Below, piece after piece: positions 1 to 5,783 of a DNA stretch of 5,784 nucleotides (positions are counted from its first letter, which is position 1; each line of letters starts with the position of its first letter). Location of the stretch: positions 1 through 5,784 of the forward strand of contig DASUSF010000246.1 of assembly GCA_036375275.1 (NCBI GenBank), read 5' to 3'. The DNA is from DASUSF01 sp036375275. GTDB taxonomy: Bacteria; Pseudomonadota; Alphaproteobacteria; Geminicoccales; Geminicoccaceae. The position numbers and the translations under genes are program-made. The notes under the pieces are model-generated. The model ran no database searches, was not told the DNA's origin, and saw only the letters and a list, made by a program, of their open reading frames with translations.

Positions 1-1
1 C

Positions 2-898
2 TTCGGCACCAACATCGGGATCGGCAGCCAGGGGATCGTGATCGACGGCACCGACGCGCAGAAGCGGCGCTACCTCCCGGGCCTCGCCTCGGGCGAGATC
101 ATCGGCTCGTTCTGCCTGACCGAGCCCGACGTCGGCTCGGACGCCGCGTCCCTCAAGACCCGGGCGACGCGCGCCGGCGACGCCTACGTCCTGCACGGGA
201 CCAAGCGCTACATCACCAACGCGCCGCGCGCCAACGTCTTCACGGTGATGGCGCGGACCGATCCGGATGAGCCGGGTGCCCGCGGGGTCTCGGCGTTCCT
301 GGTCGATGCCGACACGCCCGGGATCCGGCTCGGCAAGCCCGAGCGCAAGATGGGCCAGAAGGGCGCGCACGTGTGCGACGTCGTGTTCGAGGACGCCCGC
401 GTGCCGGCCGACGCGCTGATCGGCGGGATCGAGGGCCAGGGCTTCAAGACCGCGATGAAGGTCCTGGACCGCGGCCGCCTCCACATGGGCGGCGTGTGCG
501 CCGGCGTCGCGCAGCGGCTGATCCGGGAGAGCGTCGCCTACGCCATGGGCCGCAGGCAGTTCGACCGGGCGATCAGCGAGTTCCAGCTGGTCCAGGCGAT
601 GCTCGCGGACAGCGAGACCGAGTGCGCCGCCGCCGAGGCGCTGGTCCTCGCGACCGCGCGCCGGCGCGATCGCGGCGAGCGGGTCACCAAGGCGGCCGCG
701 ATGTGCAAGTACTTCGCGTCCGAGATGGTCGGGCGGGTCGCCGACCGGGCGGTGCAGATCCACGGCGGCGCCGGCTACATCTCGGACTATGCGGTCGAGC
801 GCTTCTACCGCGACGTCCGCCTGTTCCGGATCTACGAGGGGACCTCCGAGATCCAGAAGCTGATCATCGCCCGCGAGATGCTGCGCGAGGCTGGCTGA
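2..898 (+). CDS. Acyl-CoA dehydrogenase, 5' end cut off by the window
   Basis: FAD-dependent flavoenzyme that makes the alpha,beta double bond in an acyl-CoA and passes electrons to electron-transfer flavoprotein; cytoplasmic. The reading frame is open from base 2, so the GTG at 38 is an internal Val. About 298 residues are visible; the family is usually 380-400, so roughly the first 90 (N-terminal helical domain) lie upstream. Seen in order: the middle-domain signature FCLTEPDVGSDAA (about 110-148), a KRYITNA stretch, the C-terminal helical domain with GRRQFDRAISEFQLVQ, QIHGGAGY, and the ending IYEGTSEIQ. The Glu of YEGTSE (836-838) sits where the catalytic base lies in most acyl-CoA dehydrogenases, so the enzyme looks active. 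The stop codon shares one base with the ligase start, which implies coupled translation and a shared catabolic pathway. Chain-length or branched-chain preference cannot be read from the sequence. Confidence 0.95.
   Translation, partial: FGTNIGIGSQGIVIDGTDAQKRRYLPGLASGEIIGSFCLTEPDVGSDAASLKTRATRAGDAYVLHGTKRYITNAPRANVFTVMARTDPDEPGARGVSAFLVDADTPGIRLGKPERKMGQKGAHVCDVVFEDARVPADALIGGIEGQGFKTAMKVLDRGRLHMGGVCAGVAQRLIRESVAYAMGRRQFDRAISEFQLVQAMLADSETECAAAEALVLATARRRDRGERVTKAAAMCKYFASEMVGRVADRAVQIHGGAGYISDYAVERFYRDVRLFRIYEGTSEIQKLIIAREMLREAG
887..890 (+). promoter_or_regulatory. Ribosome binding site of the acyl-CoA ligase, inside the dehydrogenase end
   Basis: GAGG lies 7 bases before the ATG at 898, inside the last codons of the dehydrogenase. 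Together with the TGATG stop/start overlap it fixes the ligase start at 898, although the frame is open from much further upstream, and it suggests translational coupling. Confidence 0.6.
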
Positions 899-2469
899 TG
901 GCGGCGGCCGCGCCGGAGGCGGGCAGGCCGCCCCGCGTGGTGCTGCCGGACGCCGCGCCGCTGCCGCACGACCGGTTCCCGTGGGTCGGCGACTCGCTCG
1001 CCTACTGGGCGGCCGCGGCGCCGGGGCGGATCGCGCTCGGCGACCGCCTCGCGACCCTCACCTACGCCGGCGCCGAGCGTGCGGTCGAGGCGGCGCGCGC
1101 CCGGCTCGAGGCGCTCGGCGTCCGCCCGGGCGACCGGGTGCTGATCGTGCTCGAGAACAGCGTCCTCGCCGCGGTCGCGATCCTCGCCGCCTGCCGGCTC
1201 CGCGCCTGGGCGGTACCGCTCAACGCCCGGCTCTCCCCGCGCGAGGTCGACGCCGTCCGCGCCCACTGCACGCCGCGGCTCACGGTCTACGCCTCCGGCG
1301 CGTCCAGGGAGGCGAGCGCGCACGCGGAGCGGCATGGGGCCGGCGACGATCCGCTGCTCGGCCGCTTCGGCGGGCAGGTCGCGCCGATGCCGGATGCCGG
1401 GGCCGAGCCCGTCGAGGCGACGCCGGACCGCCAGGTCGCCGCGCTGATCTACACCTCCGGGACGACCGGGGCGCCCAAGGGCGTGATGCTGACCCACGAC
1501 AACCTCGGCTTCATCTCGGGCCGGAGCTCGACCTGCCGACGGCTGTCGCCGGCCGACCGGGTGTATGCGGTCCTCCCGGTCAGCCACGTGTTCGGGCTCG
1601 CCTCGGTCATGCTCGGCACCCTCTACCAGGGCGGGCGGCTCGATCTCGTGCCGCGCTTCGTGCCCGAGGAGGTCGCGCGCGCCCTCGAGGAGGATGGGAT
1701 CACCGTGTTCCAGGGGGCGCCGCAGATGCACGCCCGGCTCCTGGCGCTCGCGAAATCGCGCGGCCGCCCGGTGGCGGCGCCGACGCTCCGCTACGCCACC
1801 GCCGGCGGGGCGCCGCTCGACCTCGCCCTCAAGCGCCAGATCGAGGCGATGTGGGGCATCCCGCTGCACAACGGCTACGGCCTCAGCGAAGCCTCGCCGA
1901 CCGTCGCGACCACCGAGATCGACCGGCCGGTGGCCGACCACAGCGTCGGCCCGCCGCTCCCCGACGTCGAGCTCCGGATCGCCGGGCCGGACGGCGAGGA
2001 GCTTCCGGTCGGCCAGGTCGGCGAGATCCGGGTCAGGGGCCGCCTGGTGATGAAGGGCTACTACCGGGACCACGAGCAGACCCGGGCGGCCGTGACGGCG
2101 GACGGCTGGCTCCGGACCGGCGACCTCGGCCGCCTCCAGGGCGGGCAGCTCTACGTCGAAGGGAGGCTGAAGGAACTGATCATCCGGAGCGGCTTCAACG
2201 TCTATCCGCCGGAGGTCGAGAGCGTGCTGACCTCGCACCCCGACGTCGCGCTCTCGGCCGTGCTCGGCCGCCCGGTCGAAGGCAACGAGGAGGTGGTCGC
2301 GTTCGTCCAGCCGGTGCCCGGGCGGCGCCTCGATCTCCAGGAGCTGCGGGCGTTCGTCGAGCCGCGCCTCGCACCCTACAAGCGGCCGTCGGCCTACCAC
2401 GTGATGGACGAGCTGCCGGCCACGGCGACGGGCAAGCTGCAGAAGGCGAGGCTCCGGGACTTCCTGTAG
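898..2469 (+). CDS. AMP-forming acyl-CoA ligase (ANL superfamily, fatty-acid-CoA ligase type)
   Basis: Activates a carboxylic acid with ATP through an acyl-adenylate and transfers it to CoA. The protein has 523 residues, normal for the family. Visible motifs: the P-loop YTSGTTGAPKG (residues 185-195), GYGLSEASP (326-334, substrate/adenylate contact), WLRTGDLG (404-411, with the ribose-binding Asp), the hinge block GRLKELIIRSGFNVYP (422-437), and the C-terminal catalytic Lys in PATATGKLQK (K513). All catalytic landmarks are present. The SGFNVYP-PEVE hinge resembles FadD-like fatty acyl-CoA ligases, but the true acid (fatty, branched, dicarboxylic or aromatic) cannot be told. The start is the ATG overlapping the dehydrogenase stop (TGATG). 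The frame stays open further upstream, but that part is a shadow of the dehydrogenase gene. With its neighbour it forms an acid activation plus first-oxidation module. It ends 43 bp before the end of the convergent RNA methyltransferase gene. Confidence 0.95.
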   Translation: MAAAAPEAGRPPRVVLPDAAPLPHDRFPWVGDSLAYWAAAAPGRIALGDRLATLTYAGAERAVEAARARLEALGVRPGDRVLIVLENSVLAAVAILAACRLRAWAVPLNARLSPREVDAVRAHCTPRLTVYASGASREASAHAERHGAGDDPLLGRFGGQVAPMPDAGAEPVEATPDRQVAALIYTSGTTGAPKGVMLTHDNLGFISGRSSTCRRLSPADRVYAVLPVSHVFGLASVMLGTLYQGGRLDLVPRFVPEEVARALEEDGITVFQGAPQMHARLLALAKSRGRPVAAPTLRYATAGGAPLDLALKRQIEAMWGIPLHNGYGLSEASPTVATTEIDRPVADHSVGPPLPDVELRIAGPDGEELPVGQVGEIRVRGRLVMKGYYRDHEQTRAAVTADGWLRTGDLGRLQGGQLYVEGRLKELIIRSGFNVYPPEVESVLTSHPDVALSAVLGRPVEGNEEVVAFVQPVPGRRLDLQELRAFVEPRLAPYKRPSAYHVMDELPATATGKLQKARLRDFL

Positions 2470-2512
2470 GACCACCGGGGGCGGAAACGCGCGAACGTGC
2501 TCCGGGCGAGCT
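2470..2512. other. Short convergent spacer between ligase and RNA methyltransferase
   Basis: These 43 bases lie between two converging stop codons. The only structure seen is a weak GCGCG-AA-CGTGC pairing (with one G-T pair) and no T run follows it, so no intrinsic terminator can be called on either strand. Confidence 0.5.
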
Positions 2513-3040
2513 TCAGGTGGGTCGCCGGCGCACCACCGGACCGTGGACGTGCGGCTCGAGCGCCTCGAGCGGCCCCCCCGAGCGCACCGGGCGCGGTGCG
2601 AAGCGGCCGAGGCTGATCAGCCGGTCGTACATCACCACCACGCCGGCGGCGGCGAGGTTGATGCAGAACCGGGTCGGGATGCGGACCACGTGGTCGCAGC
2701 GCGCGACCATCGACGGCGACAGCGAGCCGCGCTCCGGGCCGAACACGTAGGCTGCGTTCAGCGGATGGCGGAAGCTCGGCAGATCGACCGCCTCGTCCAG
2801 GAGCTCCACGCCCACCAGCCGGCAGCCGCGCGGCAGGGTCAGGGCGTCGGGGTTCTCGAAGCTGTAGACCGGGAGCTGCCGCTCCGCGTTCGACGTGTCG
2901 GACAGGGCCGAGCGCGCGCTGTACGTGGCATCGACGAGGAACACGAAGCTCGCCCCGAAGGCGTTGGCCGAGCGGATCAGGTTGCCGAGGTTCATCGGCT
3001 TGCTGATGCCTTCGGCGCCGATCCCGAAATAGCCGCGCAT
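2513..3040 (-). CDS. SpoU/TrmH-family (SPOUT) RNA 2'-O-methyltransferase, alphaproteobacterial variant
   Basis: Probable SAM-dependent ribose methyltransferase acting on tRNA or rRNA; the target is unknown. The protein has 175 residues, the size of single-domain SPOUT enzymes such as TrmL, without an added N-terminal RNA-binding domain. Motif 1 is NLGNLIRSANAFG (residues 17-29), with Arg23 in the position of the conserved catalytic Arg. Motif 2 is GPERG (101-105), containing the GxExxG-like Glu103. Motif 3 reads IPTRFCINLAAAG (121-133), followed by VVVMYDR. This third block, which helps form the SAM-binding trefoil knot, is about three residues shorter than the usual form (IPM..., then S-L/M-N) and has Cys-Ile-Asn instead of Ser-Leu-Asn. 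I recall similar forms in Rhizobiales, so it is probably a subfamily trait and not decay. The ATG at 3038-3040 has GAAG 7 bases upstream. The last ~20 residues are Pro/Arg-rich and look unstructured. Transcribed divergently from the oxidoreductase. Confidence 0.88.
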   Translation of the reverse strand: MRGYFGIGAEGISKPMNLGNLIRSANAFGASFVFLVDATYSARSALSDTSNAERQLPVYSFENPDALTLPRGCRLVGVELLDEAVDLPSFRHPLNAAYVFGPERGSLSPSMVARCDHVVRIPTRFCINLAAAGVVVMYDRLISLGRFAPRPVRSGGPLEALEPHVHGPVVRRRPT

Positions 3041-3130
3041 GGCAGCTGCTTCTAATGTGGCGGGAGGCCGCCGCCAAGCGCGCGGAACCTTCGGCCGCCC
3101 GCGGCGTCGGGATCAGCGACAGGGGGACAA
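3041..3130. promoter_or_regulatory. Divergent intergenic region, expected to hold both promoters
   Basis: This is the only spacer between the minus-strand methyltransferase and the plus-strand oxidoreductase, so promoters for both genes should lie here or overlap the gene starts. The minus strand has GAAG 7 bases before its ATG. I could not identify convincing -35/-10 boxes or an operator; the sequence is mostly GC-rich, apart from a small AT-richer patch near 3047-3056 (GCTTCTAATG). The call rests on gene arrangement. Confidence 0.4.
3121..3126 (+). promoter_or_regulatory. Ribosome binding site of the quinone oxidoreductase-like gene
   Basis: The purine run AGGGGG stands 4 bases before the ATG at 3131. 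It supports that ATG over the other starts in overlapping frames nearby (3039, 3055), which have no comparable site and no recognisable protein. Confidence 0.6.
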
Positions 3131-4111
3131 ATGCGCGCCATCGTCTGCCGCCAGCTCGGAGGACCGGAGGGACTTGCGCTCGAGCAGCTGCCGCCGCCGA
3201 CGGCGGGGCCGGGCGAGGTCCTGATCCGGGTGCGGGCCGCGGGGGTCAACTTCGCCGACACCCTGATCGTCGGGGGCAGCTATCAGATCCGGCCGGAGCT
3301 GCCGTTCGTGCCCGGCATGGAGATCGCCGGCGAGATCCTGGCTCTCGGTCCGGAGGTGCGGGAGCTCGAGACCGGGGCCCGGGTGATGGCGACGCTGCCC
3401 TACGGCGGGTTCGCGGAGGAGGTCGTGGCGCGCGCCGCCGACGTCGTCCGGGTTCCGCCCGAGGTCGACGACGTGGCGGCGGCCGCCTTCGCCATCGCCT
3501 ACGGGACGGCGCACGGCGCGCTCACCTGGGCGGCGCGCATCGAGGCGGGCGAGACCCTTCTGGTGCACGGCGCGGCCGGCGGCGTCGGCCTCGCCGCGGT
3601 GGAATGCGGCAAGGCGCTGGGCGCCCGGGTGATCGCGACCGCGCGCGGTGCCGGGAAGCTGGAGGTCGCCCTGGACCACGGGGCCGACGAGACCATCGAC
3701 ACCGGCAGCGAGGACGTCCGCGAGCGGCTCCGCGAGCTGACCGGCGGCCGGGGCGTCGACGTCGTGTTCGACCCGGTCGGCGGCGAATTGTTCACGGCCT
3801 CCCTCCGGGCGATCGCCTGGGAGGGGCGGATCGTGATCGTCGGCTTCGCGAGCGGCGAGATCCCGAAGATCCCGGCGAACCTGCTCCTGGTCAAGAACGC
3901 GCACGCGCTCGGCTTCTACTGGGGCAGCTACCGGGACCACGACCCGGCCCGGGTGCGCGCGAGCTTCGAGGAGCTGCTTCGATGGCACGCGGAGGGAATC
4001 ATCCGCCCGCACGTCTCCGAGGTGCTGCCGCTCGAGGCGGCGGGGGAGGCGCTCCGGCGCCTGATCGAGCGGAAGAGCACGGGCAAGGTCGTTCTCAGGC
4101 TCGAGGGGTGA
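3131..4111 (+). CDS. NADPH:quinone oxidoreductase-like, zinc-independent medium-chain dehydrogenase/reductase
   Basis: Likely cytoplasmic NADPH-dependent reductase of quinones, alkenals or enoyl-type substrates, from the QOR branch of the MDR superfamily. It has 326 residues, normal for the branch. The N-terminal GroES-like domain contains GPGEVLIRVRAAGVNFADTL (about 26-45) and FVPGMEIAG (59-67), the QOR-type start of the fold. The Rossmann domain has HGAAGGVGLAAV, with the glycine motif GAAGGVG at 147-153, then GADETIDT, GVDVVFDPVGG and GRIVIVGFASG. The ending ERKSTGKVVL is typical for the family. The cysteine/histidine set of zinc-type alcohol dehydrogenases is absent, supporting the zinc-free class. 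The start follows a strong AGGGGG site. No regulator lies next to it, so the physiological substrate is open; enoyl reduction in fatty-acid metabolism is an alternative. The macro-domain gene follows 94 bp downstream on the same strand and may share its transcript. Confidence 0.92.
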   Translation: MRAIVCRQLGGPEGLALEQLPPPTAGPGEVLIRVRAAGVNFADTLIVGGSYQIRPELPFVPGMEIAGEILALGPEVRELETGARVMATLPYGGFAEEVVARAADVVRVPPEVDDVAAAAFAIAYGTAHGALTWAARIEAGETLLVHGAAGGVGLAAVECGKALGARVIATARGAGKLEVALDHGADETIDTGSEDVRERLRELTGGRGVDVVFDPVGGELFTASLRAIAWEGRIVIVGFASGEIPKIPANLLLVKNAHALGFYWGSYRDHDPARVRASFEELLRWHAEGIIRPHVSEVLPLEAAGEALRRLIERKSTGKVVLRLEG

Positions 4112-4115
4112 CTTC

Positions 4116-4153
4116 CGGGGCAACGAGGCAATCCCCCGTCGCGGGGCAACGAG
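4116..4153. repeat. 12-bp direct repeat CGGGGCAACGAG, two copies
   Basis: CGGGGCAACGAG occurs at 4116-4127 and exactly again at 4142-4153, a 26-bp step; a shorter CGGGGCA recurs at 4171-4177. The repeats fill the spacer between the oxidoreductase stop and the macro-domain gene. They could be a binding site, a small duplication or chance in GC-rich DNA. Confidence 0.5.
4134..4146 (+). other. Small GC hairpin downstream of the oxidoreductase gene
   Basis: CCCCG (4134-4138) and CGGGG (4142-4146) pair across a TCG loop. No T tract follows, so it is not a standard intrinsic terminator; it could slow or stabilise the transcript end. The right arm overlaps the second copy of the 12-bp repeat. Confidence 0.35.
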
Positions 4154-4193
4154 CGCGTCCGGAGCACCGTCGGGGCAGACCACCAGCCTGATG

Positions 4194-4200
4194 AAGGGGG
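4194..4200 (+). promoter_or_regulatory. Ribosome binding site that places the macro-domain start at 4206
   Basis: AAGGGGG followed by the 5-base spacer ATCAG leads to the ATG at 4206. An in-frame ATG at 4191 comes before this purine run and has no comparable site of its own, so 4206 is the better start. A further in-frame ATG at 4218 is possible. Confidence 0.65.
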
Positions 4201-4205
4201 ATCAG

Positions 4206-4733
4206 ATGAGCGGGCGGATGAGCGTGGTCCAGGGCGACATCACGCGGCAGGAGGTCGACGCGATCGTCAACGCCGCCAACCAGCACCTCAAGAAGGGCGG
4301 CGGGGTCGATGGCGCGATCCATCGGGCGGCGGGACCGGAGCTGCAGGCGGAATGCGACACCATCGGCGGCTGCCCGACCGGCGAGGCCCGGATCACCAGG
4401 GGCTACCGGCTCAAGGCCCGCCACGTGATCCACTGCGTCGGGCCGCGCTGGGCCGGCGGCGACAAGGGCGAGGCCGAGAAGCTCGCCAGCTGCTACCGCC
4501 ACGCGCTCGACCTCGCGGTGGCGAACGGCGTCAGGACGATCGCCTTCCCGGGCATCAGCACGGGCATCTACGGCTTCCCCCTCGAGCCCGCGACCGAGAT
4601 CGCGATCCGGACCGTCGCCGAGGCCCTGGACGGTCCGGCGGCGTCGATCGAGGAGGTCCGCTTCGTGACCTTCAACGACGAGGCGACGGCGGTGGCGAAG
4701 CGGATGCTCGAGAAGGTCGGCCGGACCGGCTGA
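4206..4733 (+). CDS. Macro-domain protein, MacroD/YmdB-type ADP-ribosyl (O-acetyl-ADP-ribose) hydrolase
   Basis: Single-domain macro protein of 175 residues, the size of bacterial MacroD enzymes such as YmdB. These hydrolyse O-acetyl-ADP-ribose, a sirtuin product, and remove mono-ADP-ribose from acidic protein residues. Seen: VVQGDIT (7-13, adenine side), VDAIVNAANQHLKKGGGVDGAIHRAAG (17-43), which carries the catalytic-site Asn25 and Asp35 with the glycine loop, CPTGEARIT, and the second phosphate loop GISTGIYGFP (116-125). All active-site landmarks of the MacroD class are intact. The start at 4206 is chosen for its AAGGGGG site; starting at 4191 would add only MKGDQ. No ADP-ribosyltransferase toxin such as DarT lies alongside, so an antitoxin role is not suggested. 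It may be co-transcribed with the oxidoreductase. Its 3' end abuts a transposase remnant only about 15 bp further on. Confidence 0.93.
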   Translation: MSGRMSVVQGDITRQEVDAIVNAANQHLKKGGGVDGAIHRAAGPELQAECDTIGGCPTGEARITRGYRLKARHVIHCVGPRWAGGDKGEAEKLASCYRHALDLAVANGVRTIAFPGISTGIYGFPLEPATEIAIRTVAEALDGPAASIEEVRFVTFNDEATAVAKRMLEKVGRTG

Positions 4734-4747
4734 GCGGCCTCGGATCG

Positions 4748-4948
4748 ATCGCTCGCGACCATGGCAGCACCATCGGCGAGCGGTCCATCGTCCGCGGCCG
4801 CCTTTTCCGCCAGGCGCGCCGCATGCCGGCTCTCGTCGCGGTCCGCTTCCATCCGGCACTGAAGAGGCGGGCGATCGTGCGAGAGCTCCTCCTCCTCGCC
4901 GACGCCCTGATCCGTGACGGCCGGACCTGGACGCCGTCCCGCGCTTGA
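4748..4948 (+). pseudogene. Remnant of an IS110-family transposase C-terminus
   Basis: The frame that is open here as a shadow of the macro-domain gene changes character after 4748. It reads IARDHGSTIGERSIVRGR, then QARRMPALVAVRFHPALK (ending 4864), then AIVRELLLLADALIRDGRTW and the tail TPSRA, with a TGA stop at 4946-4948. From memory this matches the order in IS110-type (Transposase_20 domain) enzymes: a D-S/G-G...G-R...I-x-G-G-R block, R-x-A-L-Y-M-x-A-L-V-A-x-R-x-N-P-x-L-K, then MRKLL-x-LANALLRDG-x-W. About 20 residues normally between the NPxLK-like block and the RKLL helix (the AAGKPAKVA region) are missing at about 4864-4871, and everything N-terminal (the RuvC-like DEDD domain) is gone. 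It therefore cannot be an active recombinase. No start or ribosome site belongs to it. The assignment comes from motif recall, not a search. Confidence 0.7.
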
Positions 4949-5100
4949 CTGACCAATACTCTGGTTGGGAGCTTGCAGCAGGTTGTCGTCGGCGCGCCGG
5001 CGGACCGTGGCCCGATGCGCCTCGAAGCGCTCGCCGGCACGTCCGCCGGAGCGGCGCGGTCCGATCGGAACCCGCGGAGGCGGGGCCTTCCGCGGCCTCG
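4949..5100. other. Noncoding stretch after the transposase remnant
   Basis: The first ~30 bases (4949-4978) are clearly less GC-rich than their surroundings and contain CCAA...TTGG and ACCA...TGGT inverted pairs. They may be the outer end of the former insertion sequence. The part from about 5052 to 5100 shares short blocks with the tandem array (GGTCCGA at 5058) and could be a decayed repeat copy. No protein in any frame looked genuine. Confidence 0.35.
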
Positions 5101-5571
5101 ACCGCCGCCGTTGCCGGCCCCGGTCCCGGCATGTGCCTCAGGCCCCCGCCTGGCCTTGCGGCGCCGGACGGCCTGTCGAGGTTCCACGCCTGGTCCGGCG
5201 CATGATGCTGGCGGGGCCGTCCGGTCCGACCGCTCGGGAGCGAGCGTCCGGCACACCGCGGCCGGGGCCGGCCCCGGTCCCGGCATGCACTTCAGGCCTC
5301 GCCTGGCCTTGCGGCGCCGGCCGGCCTGTCGAGGTTCCACGCCTGGTTCCGGCGCATGATGCTGGTGGGCCGTCCGGTCCGACCGCTCGGGAGCGAGCGT
5401 CCGGCACACCGCCGCCGGGGCCGGCCCTAGTCCCGGCATCTGCCTCAGGCACCGCCTGCCCTTCCGGCGCCGGCCGGCCTGTCGAGGTTCCACGCCTGGT
5501 CCGGCGCATGATGCTGGCGGGCCGTCCGGTCCGACCGCTCGGGAGCCAGCGTCCGGCACGCCGCCGCCGGG
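5101..5571. repeat. Tandem array of three ~153-bp noncoding repeats
   Basis: Three copies, at 5101-5254 (154 bp), 5255-5407 (153 bp) and 5408-5559 (152 bp), followed by a 12-base start of a fourth. The anchor GCCTGTCGAGGTTCCACG occurs at 5171, 5324 and 5477, exactly 153 apart. CGGCATG/CGGCATC and GGTCCGACCGCTCGGGAG recur in the same order. Copies differ by scattered substitutions and single-base indels, for example TGGTCC against TGGTTCC and CTGGCGGGGCC against CTGGTGGGCC. Each copy holds a CAGGC...GCCTG hairpin and a CGCTC-GG-GAGCG hairpin (the last pair is lost in copy 3). The array lies between converging gene ends. I do not recognise it as a named repeat family. Confidence 0.9.
5262..5277. 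repeat. Perfect 16-bp palindrome inside repeat copy 2
   Basis: CCGGGGCCGGCCCCGG is its own reverse complement and can fold into a strong hairpin or cruciform. The corresponding place in copy 3 keeps only the GGGCCGGCCC core, and copy 1 has lost the left arm, so the full palindrome is private to copy 2. Confidence 0.7.
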
Positions 5572-5630
5572 TTCCCGGCGGCCGGCGAGGCGTGCCGGGC
5601 CCAGCGCCACGACCCGGACGGCTGGAAGCG
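5572..5630. other. Spacer between the repeat array and the TPR gene end
   Basis: These 59 GC-rich bases lie just downstream of the minus-strand TPR gene. GCCGG/CCGGC self-complementary blocks are present, but no T-tract terminator was seen. Confidence 0.4.
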
Positions 5631-5783
5631 TCAGATACGGCGTCCCTCGAGCTCGCGCCGCAGGTCCTCGACCCGCTCGCGCGTGCCGCTCAGATGCGGG
5701 TTGACCGCGAGGGCGGCCTCGAAGCTCCGGAGCGCCGCCTCCGGCTCCTCGAGCGCGTCGTAGATCAGGCCGAGCCCGGACAA
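5631..5783 (-). CDS. C-terminus of a tetratricopeptide-repeat (TPR) protein, cut off by the window edge
   Basis: Read on the minus strand from the right edge, the frame gives LSGLGLIYDALEEPEAAL, then RSFEAALAVNPHLSGTRERV, then EDLRRELEGRRI and TGA (5631-5633). The segment LGLIYDALEEPEAALRSF...AALAVNP fits one TPR unit: paired helices with G, Y, A, F, A and P at the usual consensus spacing. It is followed by a charged capping helix. Only about 50 residues are inside the window; the start and remaining repeats lie beyond it, so length, signal peptide and partner cannot be judged. TPR proteins are protein-interaction scaffolds. This gene converges on the macro-domain/transposase-remnant side, with the tandem array between. 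Confidence 0.82.
   Translation of the reverse strand: MSGLGLIYDALEEPEAALRSFEAALAVNPHLSGTRERVEDLRRELEGRRI

Noticed and set aside
373..897. Extending the ligase upstream to 373
   Set aside because: The added 175 residues are Arg-rich shadow of the dehydrogenase gene; the ATG at 898 has its own GAGG site and fits the normal protein length.
832..2475. A 547-residue minus-strand open frame opposite the ligase
   Set aside because: It is a mirror frame of a high-GC gene, very rich in Arg, Gly and Ala without any domain, while the plus-strand frame has all the ligase motifs.
2543..3055. Plus-strand frame opposite the RNA methyltransferase
   Set aside because: It contains no recognisable domain and has biased Arg/Ala/His composition; the minus-strand frame has the SPOUT motifs.
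4206..4733. Macro-domain gene as the antitoxin of a DarTG-like system
   Set aside because: No ADP-ribosyltransferase toxin gene lies next to it; the neighbours are an oxidoreductase and a transposase scar, and the protein fits the housekeeping MacroD/YmdB type.
4352..4948. A single 198-residue gene overlapping the macro-domain gene
   Set aside because: Its first ~130 residues are shadow translation of the macro-domain gene. Only the last part, from about 4748, carries protein-like sequence, and that is a transposase remnant.
5101..5571. CRISPR array
   Set aside because: The repeating unit is 153 bp and similar over its whole length; there are no short repeats separated by unique spacers, and no cas gene lies nearby.
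4672..5610. A 312-residue open frame on the minus strand running through the tandem array, with repeated 51-residue segments (PGVEPRQAG...APERSDRT)
   Set aside because: It is open because the repeat period is near a multiple of three and the DNA has few AT-rich stops. The product is Arg/Pro/Ala-rich and fold-less, indels shift its phase within copies, and it overlaps the antisense of the transposase remnant and the macro-domain end.
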